A model generated the notes under the pieces. It was not told the origin of the DNA and did no database searches. It was given only the letters and a program-made list of their open reading frames with translations. DNA of 64,000 nucleotides from Planctomycetales bacterium (lineage in GTDB: Bacteria > Planctomycetota > Planctomycetia > Planctomycetales > Planctomycetaceae), in the NCBI GenBank assembly GCA_026400835.1, contig JAPLOA010000056.1, forward strand, positions 124,001 through 188,000. The letters are read 5' to 3'. Position numbers and translations under genes: made by a program. Position 1 is the stretch's first letter, and each line of letters opens with the position of its first letter. Shown here in pieces: positions 45,194-54,773 of the stretch.

Positions 45194-46753
45194 TCACTGC
45201 CGCGGAATGATTAACTGAGGAAGTTCTTCCGATGATTCAACAGGTTCTTTCACAACTTGTTTTGAACCGCGCAAAAGAATTCCATCGGAATCTTCTGCTG
45301 CCACCGCCTTCGTTGGCACGGAGTTGAGCCTTTGGGAATCATCAACGGGGTTGCTGTTGGCGGCCTGCGAGGTCGTGGCCAGTTGCTTTAACTGGGCCAG
45401 TTCCTGCGAGATCGCTCGCTGACCGGGATCTTCGTCGGCTATGGTTCGAAGTCTGGCGATATAGTCCGCTTCCGGCCCCTCATAATGAGCCAGTTCAAAC
45501 AGCTCATCGGCCGCTGCATCAAAGCCTCGAAACTTCTGAAACGCGCCCGCCAACAGCAAGCGATCCGCAGACAATGGTCGTTCCGCCAGCCAATTCCAGA
45601 GTTCACTCCCATGCGTGCGCGCACGCTCGGCCGTCTGCTGACCATACAATTCGTCAGCCGAAACCCATGCCCGCGCACGGTCGTCGGTGATCGAAAGGGC
45701 CGTCTTGAGATTCTGTGCAGCCGCCGGGAAATTCCTGATGGCAATCTGCAGAAGCGCCATGCGAATCCACGGACTCCGCCGGTCGGGTGCTCGCTGAATA
45801 GCGTCACGGTAAGATTCTTCGGCGGTGACATAATCCTCTTTGCGAAACGCGGTATCGCCCTGTGACTGATATCGCAGGCTGTTGATCTTGTCGGCCAACG
45901 AAGAAACCTTGTCCCCACGTGGCAGTGACTCAAATTCATTCAGCAGCGGCGTGTCGCGATCAATCGCAGGTGGAGCTTCCGGAATTGGCTCAGGAGGAAA
46001 CTGCTGTATTGGAATCTCAAACTGCTGAGGAGCAGGAGCAATCTGATCCAGCATCCGCGGATCGATCATCGTGTAGGATGCCGTCGAGGGCACCGAAGGC
46101 CGCATCGACAGGTTCATGCTCATGATTGTCGGAACCAGAATTGAACCCGGATACTGGTTCGCAACGCCGATATACGGCATTGGAGTGACCAGCCAGGGAT
46201 TCCAGGGCACAAGCTGCCCTGTGAATGGATCGACGGTCAGCGGTGGGCCGACTTGTGGCAAGCCGCCGACATAGCCATAACCCGGATAGGCACCGAACCC
46301 CTGATAGCCACCGGCACCAGGGTAGCCACCCAAACCAGGATTGCCACCAAAACCAGGAGTGCCACTGTAGAAGAACGGATCCGCCGGTCCGAAGCCTCCG
46401 CCATAAAGAAACGGCGTCGCTCCATAAGCCGGAACTGGTACGATCGCAGGAGTGAATAGTCCATTTGAGAGATGATGTACTCCCTGGGGAGTTCGCACCA
46501 CTCCCGCAACCGATCGGCCATTGGAGTACGTCGCCGAAGATGTTCCAAACCGCGAAACACCCGCAGCATATTGCCCGTTCACAAGATTTCCGGAACCATA
46601 ATATCCTCGCCCCGGATTAAAGTGCCGAGCGTCGATGCCTCGATAGTCGCGAGGATGCTGAGCAACAGCCGTTGAACATACCAGCCCAATCATCAGCGCC
46701 AACAAAGGCATTCGAATCCCGCAAGCCAAATTTGCCGAAGTTTGAGATGCCAT
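45194..46753 (-). CDS. Secreted Gly/Tyr/Pro-rich protein with C-terminal TPR
   Basis: Function unknown. This 519-residue protein has a signal peptide (RMPLLALMIGLVCSTAVAQ). A region at about 35-200 is rich in Gly, Tyr, Pro and Phe with irregular repeats (GFGGNPGLGGYPGAGGYQGF and similar). The C-terminal half has TPR helices (YQSQGDTAFRKEDYVTAEES, YRDAIQRAPDRRSPWIRMAL). The frame is open to 46840; ATGs at 46798, 46753 and 46711 are all possible, and 46753 is chosen as it has GGGGA upstream and a suitable signal peptide. Such Gly/Tyr-rich stretches suggest a surface or matrix-forming role, which is inference. Confidence 0.75.
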   Translation of the reverse strand: MASQTSANLACGIRMPLLALMIGLVCSTAVAQHPRDYRGIDARHFNPGRGYYGSGNLVNGQYAAGVSRFGTSSATYSNGRSVAGVVRTPQGVHHLSNGLFTPAIVPVPAYGATPFLYGGGFGPADPFFYSGTPGFGGNPGLGGYPGAGGYQGFGAYPGYGYVGGLPQVGPPLTVDPFTGQLVPWNPWLVTPMPYIGVANQYPGSILVPTIMSMNLSMRPSVPSTASYTMIDPRMLDQIAPAPQQFEIPIQQFPPEPIPEAPPAIDRDTPLLNEFESLPRGDKVSSLADKINSLRYQSQGDTAFRKEDYVTAEESYRDAIQRAPDRRSPWIRMALLQIAIRNFPAAAQNLKTALSITDDRARAWVSADELYGQQTAERARTHGSELWNWLAERPLSADRLLLAGAFQKFRGFDAAADELFELAHYEGPEADYIARLRTIADEDPGQRAISQELAQLKQLATTSQAANSNPVDDSQRLNSVPTKAVAAEDSDGILLRGSKQVVKEPVESSEELPQLIIPRQ

Positions 46754-47120
46754 GGCAGATATCCCCGACAGTGCCTTGTGACGAATCGCCTGCGACATGC
46801 GGCTTTTCGCATGGTGAAGTATACCGTCAGCAATCTGCATGTGTGAAAGTATTTTCCCGACTACGCCACCCGAACACTGTGAACCGTTCTTGCCAGTGCA
46901 GTTGATACGCCCCGGGCCGAAGGCCCATCAATTCTCTCGGCAAAGTCCAGTCTGACCGGCCCTATGACCCCTATGTTCCGAAAGGCCGAAAGAGGTTGTG
47001 AAAAAATGCGGGACTCCCTTTCTGAGGTCAGGAAATTCCCGTTCTTGCGGTATTGACACCCTGGAGCGGCCGTCCCGCGCCCAAGAGGCACCAACAAAAC
47101 CGGGACAGGTACCGTGGCGG
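46754..47120. other. Intergenic region between the Gly-rich gene and the sigma remnant
   Basis: No gene is supported. The right part (about 47030-47120) carries GACACCCTGG and CCGGGACAGGTACC phrases that look like dispersed-repeat sequence and directly abut the broken end of the sigma fragment. Confidence 0.35.
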
Positions 47121-47354
47121 TCAGGTTCGAAATCGAGCCCGCTGCTGATCCGGCTGCCACCGTTCAATGGCTCCTGCGACAGAGAGCAAAACCTGCTGAG
47201 CCAGGTCTTCCGCGTCAGCCGCCTGGATTCCTTTTCGACGAGCCAGACGCAGGATGACCGGCCGATACAGAGTCGCAAACTGATTCCATGCGTCGGCATC
47301 GTTGGCATCACGAACGCGCAGGATCAGGCCTGGACGTGTTTCGGGGACCAGCAT
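47121..47354 (-). pseudogene. Truncated ECF sigma factor (region 2 only)
   Basis: The 77-codon frame reads MLVPETRPGLILRVRDANDA, then WNQFATLYRPVILRLARRKG and AEDLAQQVLLSVAGAIERWQ. This is the N-terminal half of a planctomycete ECF sigma factor (region 2, core binding). It stops after QRARFRT, where relatives continue into a tryptophan and the region 2-4 linker. No region 4 helix-turn-helix is found in any frame downstream. The gene therefore appears truncated and probably inactive. Sequence after the break does not resemble sigma factor. Confidence 0.75.
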
Positions 47355-47525
47355 TCAATATCTCTGCAATTGGTCAGTCTTACGGAGTTACACACAGGAT
47401 TTGACATTATCTGACAGATACTTGAAAAGATTCGCAGCAAGAATCCCAATGAATTGCAGCCGGTCCGTCACCCAGGCGAGCGGCATAGCGTCAGCTATCC
47501 GTGTCTGTGCGGTTTTCTTTGATGG

Positions 47526-48224
47526 TCAAACCATAGAAATCGAACCGGGACTGTCGCAGACAACTGAGCACAATCTTCTCATGGATTGCTGCAGCCTGCT
47601 GCCGCTTTCCAGTTCACAGCCTGCTGTGAACCACAGCCTTGAACACTCTAACAACCCTCTGAACCGCTGATTTGGCAGCAGGCGGCCTTCACCAAAGCGG
47701 CAGCAGGCCGCAGCACTCCAAGGGAAACATGACGGCTCAGCAATCTTCCTAAAGCTCGCTGGGGCGCTCGCTGGGGCCATCCAATCGAAAACACCCCTGC
47801 GTGTTGATGCCAGAGCTGTGCACCACGTGCCTTCACCGACGCCTGTGTATTCCAAATAACGGCCAGTGCCGGTGATCAGGGAGGTGACATCACGCCACTG
47901 TTCCACCGTTGGGTGAAAAAGATCCAACACGCCGTAACCTCGTCTCAGATTCGATATGGACGCCTGTGAGTTGTAGGTAAACACCGGGGCCGGATCGAAT
48001 GGACCGCCTCGCGGAGTAGCGAATTGTACGACCACATTCCCGAACAGCATATGCACACAGGCTGGCCCCAGCCAGATCCCGAACGCGGAGCGATCCCCAG
48101 GGAACGCTCCACCCATTCTGGACAGGCTGAATCCGTCTGCCGAACTGTGGCTGCATTCCGTTGAGCACTTCGGCAAACGCCGGGCCGCCAACCGCGTGAC
48201 ACCGGCATCCAGATTCAACGCCAC
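47526..48224 (-). pseudogene. RHS/YD-repeat protein fragment
   Basis: This 232-codon frame includes FGNVVVQFATPRGGPFDPAP, VFTYNSQASISNLRRGYGVL, DLFHPTVEQ and TGTGRYLEYTG. These match the N-terminal entry of planctomycete RHS/YD-repeat toxins and wall proteins (G-N-V ... G-P-F ... T-Y-N-S ... G-x-G ... T-V-E). The rest of the frame has no YD repeats and an odd Cys/Ser/Arg-rich composition. It is best read as a decayed fragment of a once much larger gene. The same strand and region also hold the truncated sigma gene. Confidence 0.5.
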
Positions 48225-48463
48225 TGCAATACCGGCTGACTCGGCTCTTGCCGCTCGATAGTGGTGGAGAGCAGTGGATCATGAGGAAGTCGAGTCCTGC
48301 TGCGATCTGTCCCGTTGTTTGGATGGCCCCGGTAAACTTCGTTAAATCTCGCAGAATCTGGGCCGTCCAATCTGGATGATATCAGCTATGATCTGGGGTT
48401 GATGTCGCAGGAGATTTCTGAAATCCGACAGGCGTTTGGCTGTCTTGCTGGGAGCATAGACCG

Positions 48464-48733
48464 ATGTGGGACGGCTATCGAAGATGGAGGCACGCGTTTG
48501 CGCCAGTACTCATCACTGCCTCGCTGGCCTTGATGAAGCTTAACGCGGAAGATTCGGCACTCTGGCGTGTCGGAGTTGTCCTGGCCGCGGCGGCGGGGCT
48601 GACATACGTGATCGAGGAAATCGCCCGGAACTTAAAACGTGAAGGACGAACCTGTTCGAACTGTGGTGAGAAATCTCAATTGAAGTCATTCCGCATTCGC
48701 AACATCTGTCCGCATTGTGGCCAGCCAATGTAA
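48464..48733 (+). CDS. Small membrane protein with C-terminal zinc ribbon
   Basis: The 89-residue protein has hydrophobic segments near 12-24 (FAPVLITASLALM) and 33-52 (LWRVGVVLAAAAGLTYVIEE). A four-cysteine zinc ribbon follows: CSNCGEKSQLKSFRIRNICP then HCGQPM. It begins at an ATG 3 bp after a TAG stop. Function unknown; membrane-tethered zinc ribbons of this kind are often regulatory or assembly factors. The two CxxC pairs in a short protein make a chance frame unlikely. Confidence 0.72.
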   Translation: MWDGYRRWRHAFAPVLITASLALMKLNAEDSALWRVGVVLAAAAGLTYVIEEIARNLKREGRTCSNCGEKSQLKSFRIRNICPHCGQPM

Positions 48734-48923
48734 GAAATTGACGACGAGGGCACTGCATGCTTGAGGGTTCCACTTGCCTGACAGGTAATGTGATTCGCAA
48801 AGAAAACGGCATCGATCCCGGCCCCGAACGTCGCAAACGCCTACTCATAGAGGCGCATGGTACCTATTACTTTCCCCGGCTCAGGGGAGAAGCGATGAAC
48901 GGAGCAAAATCAATACTGACATC

Positions 48924-49583
48924 TCACCGAAACAATTTCGTCAACGACGAATCGCACGCCGGAGCAATACGGGCGGCGAGTATCGTGGCATAGCGTGCCA
49001 CCGTAGCCCCGGTAAAAACATCCATTGTATAGTGTGCTCGCAGGACAAGGACCGTGGTCGCCTCAAAAGCGGCGATGGCAATTCCAACATACAGCCAGCG
49101 TCGGCCTCCGATGCGAGCCAGTTCAACGGCTCCCAGCACCGCAATACCGGTGTGGCCGGAAAAGAAAAAATCTGTCGCTACGTGATATGTCACCAGCAGC
49201 GACGGGAACCCCGGATCGTACCAGATCATACCGTCTGGTGGATCAAGTGTCGTCAGCAACTGACAGAGTTGCCTCATGCCGAACAACAGCAGGAGGCCCA
49301 GAAACGGCCGCAGCGTGGGCCCGAAAATGGAACGCACAAGCAGAAAAACACCCAGCCCATCAATCACTGCCGAACTAACGATTAACAGTGCACTGGCCAC
49401 CGGGCGATGACTCTGCAGATACAGATTAGGGGCCGCCAGGACATCGTGAACTGTATCACCGATGGTCCCCGGTTCGTGATGCTGCTCGCCGATCAGATTC
49501 TGAGTCCAGAACCACAGACCAAGGCCGACGACAACAAAGATCGCATGGCTCCACCAGGGGGCGCCTGGCCTGGATTCAGACAT
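48924..49583 (-). CDS. PAP2/sphingomyelin-synthase-like membrane phosphatase
   Basis: This 219-residue protein has about six membrane helices. It shows the PAP2-type catalytic pair: DFFFSGHTGIAVLGAVELA (SGHTG, first His) and LRAHYTMDVFTGATVARY (second His with Asp, as H-Y-x2-D). A phosphatidic acid phosphatase or phosphocholine/phosphoethanolamine transferase activity is therefore likely; the particular arrangement resembles the sphingomyelin-synthase branch (PAP2_3). The ATG at 49583 (MSESRPGAPWW) is preferred over 49646, with GAGGGA upstream. Confidence 0.85.
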   Translation of the reverse strand: MSESRPGAPWWSHAIFVVVGLGLWFWTQNLIGEQHHEPGTIGDTVHDVLAAPNLYLQSHRPVASALLIVSSAVIDGLGVFLLVRSIFGPTLRPFLGLLLLFGMRQLCQLLTTLDPPDGMIWYDPGFPSLLVTYHVATDFFFSGHTGIAVLGAVELARIGGRRWLYVGIAIAAFEATTVLVLRAHYTMDVFTGATVARYATILAARIAPACDSSLTKLFR

Positions 49584-50337
49584 TTGAGGATCCCTCAGCA
49601 GAAAAGAAACGCGGCATAGCTGAGCGTTACGAGATCGCGGAGACAACCGAGATCGAATCTTGTTATGTCACCAGACGAATTCGACGATCAAACTCGAATC
49701 TTCCGCCGGCCGGCCAAAGTACCTCCTCTTGATTAAAAGATCGAGATCCGTTGACGATTCATCATCACACAGCGTGGCGTCAGTCGGATGGGAAGTTAAA
49801 CCACCCTTTGATCCTCGGAGCACAAAACGAGCGGAGCATAAAAGGAGCGGAGCATACAAAAGAGAACATTCTACTTTTCAGGCAGTCTTGGCCTGCCTCG
49901 GAGTCGAAGAGCAGTTTCAGTTCAGCACTGATGCCGTTTTTGTCCGCCGCGGAGTATCACCAAACGGAGTGCCACAAGCAAGACTGTGCCCCAGCGCGCC
50001 CCGCACTATTAACCGACGCCGTGTGAGTTCGAATTCACGGAAAAGGGTGCGAGAGGTACGCGGCTGTTAGCTTCTCGGTAGCCATTGACCAGAGACTCAG
50101 GGAGTTTTGGGGCAGAATTTGAGGCAGCGACGGGAACCTTAACGGCTCCTTCTGCAGGCTGATTTGTCGAATTCGAGCTGGAGAGATTTTGGCCTCGGGC
50201 GGAATTGCTCGTGGTCTCTACTCTACCACACTTTTCCAGCGCCTACTTTCTTTGGGGAACTCCACTTCCTGAAATGTCGCCGACAGCCTGCTCGCCAATA
50301 AGATTTCGGCACAGGCGGCGGCCACGCATCCTCCACT
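49584..50337. other. Intergenic region
   Basis: About 750 bp without a supported gene. A short plus-strand frame 49664-49735 (MSPDEFDDQTRIFRRPAKVP) could be a gene remnant. An imperfect tandem GGAGCGGAGCATA repeat occurs near 49829-49860. No terminator or operator was recognised. Confidence 0.35.
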
Positions 50338-51114
50338 TTACAGGAGTGCCAGCACACGCAGAGGACTGCCGGAGCCCTCCTGAATCTTCAGCGGCGCTGC
50401 GACGATCATGGCGCCGGTGGGAGGCAGCTGATCGAGATTCCGCAGACACTGCAGACCAAATCGCCCGGCTCCATGCATCAAGGTATGACAGGGATAGGGC
50501 AGAGACCAGCGATACGACTGGCCCGCATCAGTGTTAATTGTCTCAACGGCGAAACCCAGCACGTTTCGTTCATGGATCAGCCATTCCACAGTTTCCTGCG
50601 TCGGCCCGGGCGTGTGAGCACCGTCCTCTTTCATGTTCACAAACGACGCCGGATCAGCGAGTCGCTTTGACCAGTCAGTGCGGAATGCCAACCAGGCTCC
50701 CGCTGGGATGCGTCCATGTGGGCCTTCCCATTGCTGGAGAAAGTCAACGGTGAGAAGCCAGTCTTCATTGTCCGCGACCTCGGCGCTGGTATCAACGACG
50801 ACTGCTGGCGCGATAAAGTTCCGCACGTCGATCGTGTCGACAGTGTTTTGTGGCAGATCCCTGCCGGTGATCCAGTGGGCGGGGGCGTCGAAATGGGTTC
50901 CCGTATGCTCGCCGCAGGAGGAATTATTCCAATACCAGCCGGGTCCAGCCTCGTCGTATTGGGAAATTCTCTCCTGTCGAAAAGGCCACGTCTGACCATA
51001 GACTGGAGGAAGAACCAACGTCGGGAAATCCGGGGACAGCACCTGCGTCAGGTCAACCACACGAATCGAACCCGCCGCGTAAGCCGCCGCGAATTGAGCC
51101 AGAATTTCCGACAT
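50338..51114 (-). CDS. Cyclase family protein (kynurenine-formamidase-like)
   Basis: The 258-residue metal-dependent hydrolase of the PF04199 cyclase family is related to arylformamidase (KynB). The metal-binding signature HTGTHFDAPAHW is intact near residue 70. The N-terminal IRVVDLTQVLSPDFP and central LLTVDFLQQWEGPHGRIPAG are typical. The C-terminal VETINTDAGQ and LPYPCHTLMHGAGRFGLQ also fit the family. The start at 51114 is supported by GAGGAG nine bases upstream. The substrate is unknown; no tryptophan-catabolism genes are nearby. Confidence 0.9.
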   Translation of the reverse strand: MSEILAQFAAAYAAGSIRVVDLTQVLSPDFPTLVLPPVYGQTWPFRQERISQYDEAGPGWYWNNSSCGEHTGTHFDAPAHWITGRDLPQNTVDTIDVRNFIAPAVVVDTSAEVADNEDWLLTVDFLQQWEGPHGRIPAGAWLAFRTDWSKRLADPASFVNMKEDGAHTPGPTQETVEWLIHERNVLGFAVETINTDAGQSYRWSLPYPCHTLMHGAGRFGLQCLRNLDQLPPTGAMIVAAPLKIQEGSGSPLRVLALL

Positions 51115-51206
51115 GCCAAACACTCCTCACGGTCCGGGAACGAATACCAATCCTGAGCAAGTCTGCTCTCCATTGCTCGCTGCTCGCAGTGAACAGCAAT
51201 GAGCAA

Positions 51207-52180
51207 TCAGAGAAGTTTTGCGAACGGGTGGAATCGCAAGCGATTGTTCGGGTCCACTTTCTTCTTCAGTGCCTTGACGGATTCCGCCATGGCTTCCGTC
51301 CCAAAGATCAAGGACGACGAGACTGAAGAGTTTGCATCGTCAGGCTGCGAATGAGTCCCGCTAAAGTCGACCGACAGGCCGTCCACCTTGCGCGCGTTGT
51401 CAATAATGCGTTTGGTGAGGTCGGCAATTTCCTGTCGCTCCCGAACCGATTTGTCCTTCGCGTCGTAGAGGGTGATGAGATCGACAAAGAACTGGTGATG
51501 ACAATTGCCACTCGGTAGCTTTGCCATCGACAGAGCAGCCCCGCCCAGCGTCCGAATCTCCACGATCGAAAACCTCGCTTCGTCCAACGGAGCTTCAGCA
51601 ACGATCGAGTCGCAGACAAAGTCCAGGATCGTGTCATCAGGAATCTCACTTGTCCCGACGCGGTGCTGAAGCATGGCAAGCGGATGGCCCTTCGTTTCGG
51701 CAATGACCAGCCAAAGAGCGGCCACAACTTCATACCATGAGGTCCATCGTGACTTCATGACGACCGGAAGTTTCAGGCTGGCCGCGAGATCCTCCAGCGG
51801 CTTGACGAAGTCCGCGGTGTTTCCCTGAAAAGAATCGTAAAAGATAACAGTCGCGACCAGCGCTTTTGAACCCGTGACAACCAACTCCATTGAAACCGAT
51901 TCGTTGGGAAGTACATGATCTCTCTGGATCCGGAGCGCAGCGCGTGAAAACTTCACCGCCTGTTCTCGTGTTTCGAACGAGACAACACTTTGTTGCCGCT
52001 GCGGCAAAAAGCTCGCTGCGAAAACCACTCGTCCCGGTCTGCAACTCGTTCTATTGCTCCGCCAACGTTGCCGCTTCCACTGCCCGCAAGAATTGATCCG
52101 CCAGCGACAAGTCCGACACCGCCGACCGCGGCACTTTTAAGTAATGAACGACGGGAAACGTCATTGTTTTCTTCTGACAT
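51207..52180 (-). pseudogene. Tat-secreted FAD-linked oxidase, frameshifted and internally deleted
   Basis: The N-terminal frame from the ATG at 52180 reads SRRSLLKSAAVGGVGLVAGG, a twin-arginine signal peptide. The frame then shifts near 52030-52100. The second frame (to 51207) resembles the substrate and C-terminal berberine-bridge part of FAD oxidases: EFTREQAVKFSRAAL-type helix, SGNCHHQFFVDLIT and the terminal LKKKVDPNNRLRFHPFAKLL. The N-terminal PCMH FAD-binding domain (about 150-200 residues) expected between signal and this part is missing. The locus is therefore interpreted as a pseudogene with an internal deletion. Confidence 0.7.
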
Positions 52181-52432
52181 CCCAGGATTCTCTTTGGCGG
52201 GGCCTCGTTGGGACGCGTTGTTGAGGGAAGGTTTACGGAATTTCTCGTTCGGGGCGCGTCGTTATGATGTTCATCGTGGTGGTTGCGTCGTTGCACCGAT
52301 AGCGAGTTGCACGCGGTGGAAATAAAAAGCGGATAACACGACACGCAATGCTGTCCCCGAAGCGCAACGCCCGGTCGCATTCGCAACATGTCGCGATATC
52401 CGCTCAGCCTGCATCAGACGATCGGCGTCTGC

Positions 52433-53164
52433 TTATGTGTCCGCCTTGCTGGCTTCAAAGCAGGACTTGTAGAGAACTCCGGCGATCACAGCTCCGATGA
52501 CAGGGGCAACCCAGAACAGCCACAACTGGGCCAATGCCCATCCCTGCACAAAGACGGCCGGGCCTGTGGACCTTGCTGGATTGACGGACAGGTTGGTGAC
52601 TGGGATGCCAATTAAGTGAATCAGAGTCAAACCCAGACCAATCGCGATCGGCGCAAATCCTGCGGGTGCTCGTCGATCCGTTGCTCCAAGAATGATCATG
52701 AGAAACATAAACGTAAGGACGACTTCGGAAACGAAGCAGGCCATCATCGCGTACTTCCCGGGAGAATGGTCACCGTAACCGTTGGACGCAAATCCGCCTG
52801 CCAGCGAAAAATCCGCCTTTCCAGATGCGATCAGATACAGAGCTGCAGCACCGGCAATGGCACCCGTCACCTGCGAAATGACATATGGCACAAATTCACT
52901 GGCTGGAAAACGACCTCCAGCCACCAGTCCTGCTGAAACAGCTGGGTTCAGGTGACAACCTGAAATGTGGCCTATGGCATAAGCCATCGTCAGTACTGTT
53001 AATCCAAAGGCGAGGGAAACCCCTACAAACCCAATACCGAGATTCGTCGTGGCTGAGCCCATTGGTGCTTCAAACATGGCGGCCAAAACGGCACTTCCGC
53101 AACCTCCGAAGACCAGCCAAAAAGTTCCAATAGCTTCCGCGACACAACGTTTACCAAGTTGCAT
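52433..53164 (-). CDS. aqpZ: Aquaporin Z-type water channel
   Basis: This 243-residue integral membrane channel belongs to the MIP family. Both pore motifs are present: [10 protein letters not shown] (NPA at about 73-75) and [14 protein letters not shown] (NPA at about 195-197). [11 protein letters not shown] with Arg after the second NPA is typical of water-selective AqpZ. The six helices are clear ([40 protein letters not shown], etc.). Length matches AqpZ (about 230). Confidence 0.95.
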   Translation of the reverse strand: MQLGKRCVAEAIGTFWLVFGGCGSAVLAAMFEAPMGSATTNLGIGFVGVSLAFGLTVLTMAYAIGHISGCHLNPAVSAGLVAGGRFPASEFVPYVISQVTGAIAGAAALYLIASGKADFSLAGGFASNGYGDHSPGKYAMMACFVSEVVLTFMFLMIILGATDRRAPAGFAPIAIGLGLTLIHLIGIPVTNLSVNPARSTGPAVFVQGWALAQLWLFWVAPVIGAVIAGVLYKSCFEASKADT

Positions 53165-53490
53165 AATTGTTTTTCCGAGTTAAGTCTCAATGACAAAAAA
53201 AACTGTCCAGAACAAGTGATGTCCGCGACGCATTCACGTCCCGGATACAACAAACCGCCGAACCGGTTCATCAGCAGGTTATAAAACGATCTGCTTCGCG
53301 GCAACACACACGAATGACCGCGGTTCTTTAAGGCGCGGGATCCTCGACGAGAGACCGTTTTTGTCAACGCCCTGCAGATCGCCCCGCGCGTGCCGGCACG
53401 ACAAAGATATCGGGTGAGATTCTTTTCATTGACGTTTCCACAACCCGAACTTGATTCAGAACCTGACTCAACGAAACCCTTAACCCACAA

Positions 53491-53526
53491 TAAAAAAACC
53501 CTGGGTACTCATCAGAGATCCAGGGT
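53491..53526 (-). terminator. Rho-independent terminator downstream of the HNH gene
   Basis: On the minus strand ACCCTGG and CCAGGGT form a 7-bp stem around a 15-base loop, followed by seven T residues. It lies 320 bp past the HNH gene stop (53845) with no gene between, and upstream of the aqpZ start. The intervening 53527-53844 shows no supported gene; a short structured RNA ending here cannot be excluded. 53165-53490 also holds no gene. Confidence 0.75.
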
Positions 53527-53844
53527 CCGTAAAAATGGTGCCATGCAAGCAGGGACCTGCATCAGGACGTCAAATTCATCCGCAGCTTCTTCTCTTCCCC
53601 GGCAGTCTATTGTTCTGACTGAGTTTTTCAGAAGGGGAGAACAACGTTCAGAAAACAGGCCTGAGCGCAGACAATCTGCAAATGTACAAACGGTTGCTGT
53701 TGGGTTTGGACAAGGCGTGGCATATCAGGAGTGTTGACCTGAACGTGAGCTCGAACCTCGAAGCCAGTGACGATTGCCCTCGAGATTGCATCTGACTGGT
53801 TTCTCTGTCCTGAAGAACAGTCCTTTAAGCACCAGCTGAATGAA

Positions 53845-54444
53845 CTATTCGGCTTCCAGCTCAATGTTCCAGTAAGCTTCGCTGACGAACTTCGACCAGC
53901 TTTCGATGCGAACACCGTGAGGTGCATACAAAGGGTTCCACATCGGCCGAGTTGGCTTTTGCAGAAGCGGCATATTTGCCTGCTCGGGCGTTCGATTAGC
54001 TTTACGGGTATTGCAGTCGATACAAGCGAGTACGCAATTCGTCCAGCTTGACAATCCGCTGCGAGATCGTGGAACCACGTGGTCGATCGTCAGTTCTTCG
54101 CTGCCAGGACGGCAACCGCAATACTGACACATGTAGCCGTCACGCTTAAACACGTTTCTGCGGCTGAAGGCCACAATTTTGACGGGCAGGCGATCATACC
54201 GAGTCAACGTGATGACTTCGGGAACTCGCAGCGTGAGCCACTGAGTTCGGATGACTGGATCTCCGTCAGCGGGACGAAGCTCAGCCCAGTCTTCCCAGCC
54301 ATACAGCTGATAGTTGCTCGGATCGACAATCCGAGCTGTCTCGTTCCACACCTTAGTCAGGGCACGAGAAACAGTCGAAACCGCAACTGGTTGCCAGTTA
54401 CGATTCAAAACCAACGTTGGACGTTCCAGAACAGAACTGGTCAT
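53845..54444 (-). CDS. HNH endonuclease family protein
   Basis: This 199-residue protein has an HNH nuclease domain in its second half: RRNVFKRDGYMCQYCGCRPG (first CxxC), LTIDHVVPRSRSGLSSWTNC (catalytic His of DH) and VLACIDCNTRKANRTPEQAN (second CxxC and the N/H positions). The N-terminal half (RPTLVLNRNWQPVAVSTVSR) is that of the widespread free-standing 'HNH endonuclease' family of unclear role. No restriction partner is adjacent. Confidence 0.93.
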   Translation of the reverse strand: MTSSVLERPTLVLNRNWQPVAVSTVSRALTKVWNETARIVDPSNYQLYGWEDWAELRPADGDPVIRTQWLTLRVPEVITLTRYDRLPVKIVAFSRRNVFKRDGYMCQYCGCRPGSEELTIDHVVPRSRSGLSSWTNCVLACIDCNTRKANRTPEQANMPLLQKPTRPMWNPLYAPHGVRIESWSKFVSEAYWNIELEAE

Positions 54445-54773
54445 TGCAGTCTCCTGCCTTTCCGAGCCTATCTCTGACTACTTCATTGGTGCCGTGTTGT
54501 GCCGATCCATCAGCAAGAAGGCTCAGCCACGCTGACGAAGCATACGCCGACAGCGTCGGACGTGCCAATCACATCGCACATTTTTCATGGATCAAAAAAG
54601 GGTTGTTTTCAGAGGGCAAACCGCATCATTTCAGCGCAACGCAACAGAAATGAACGCAGAAAGCCAATCGTTCGGAAAGCACGTGCTCAGCCGACCGCAA
54701 AACGATGTATTCTCGCGCGAACGATTGCCCTCTTACCGACACCCACTTTTAGGCAGCTCTTGTGATCTGGCAA
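54445..54773. other. Intergenic region
   Basis: 329 bp upstream of the HNH gene and downstream of the next minus-strand gene. No gene, hairpin terminator or repeat was identified. Confidence 0.35.
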
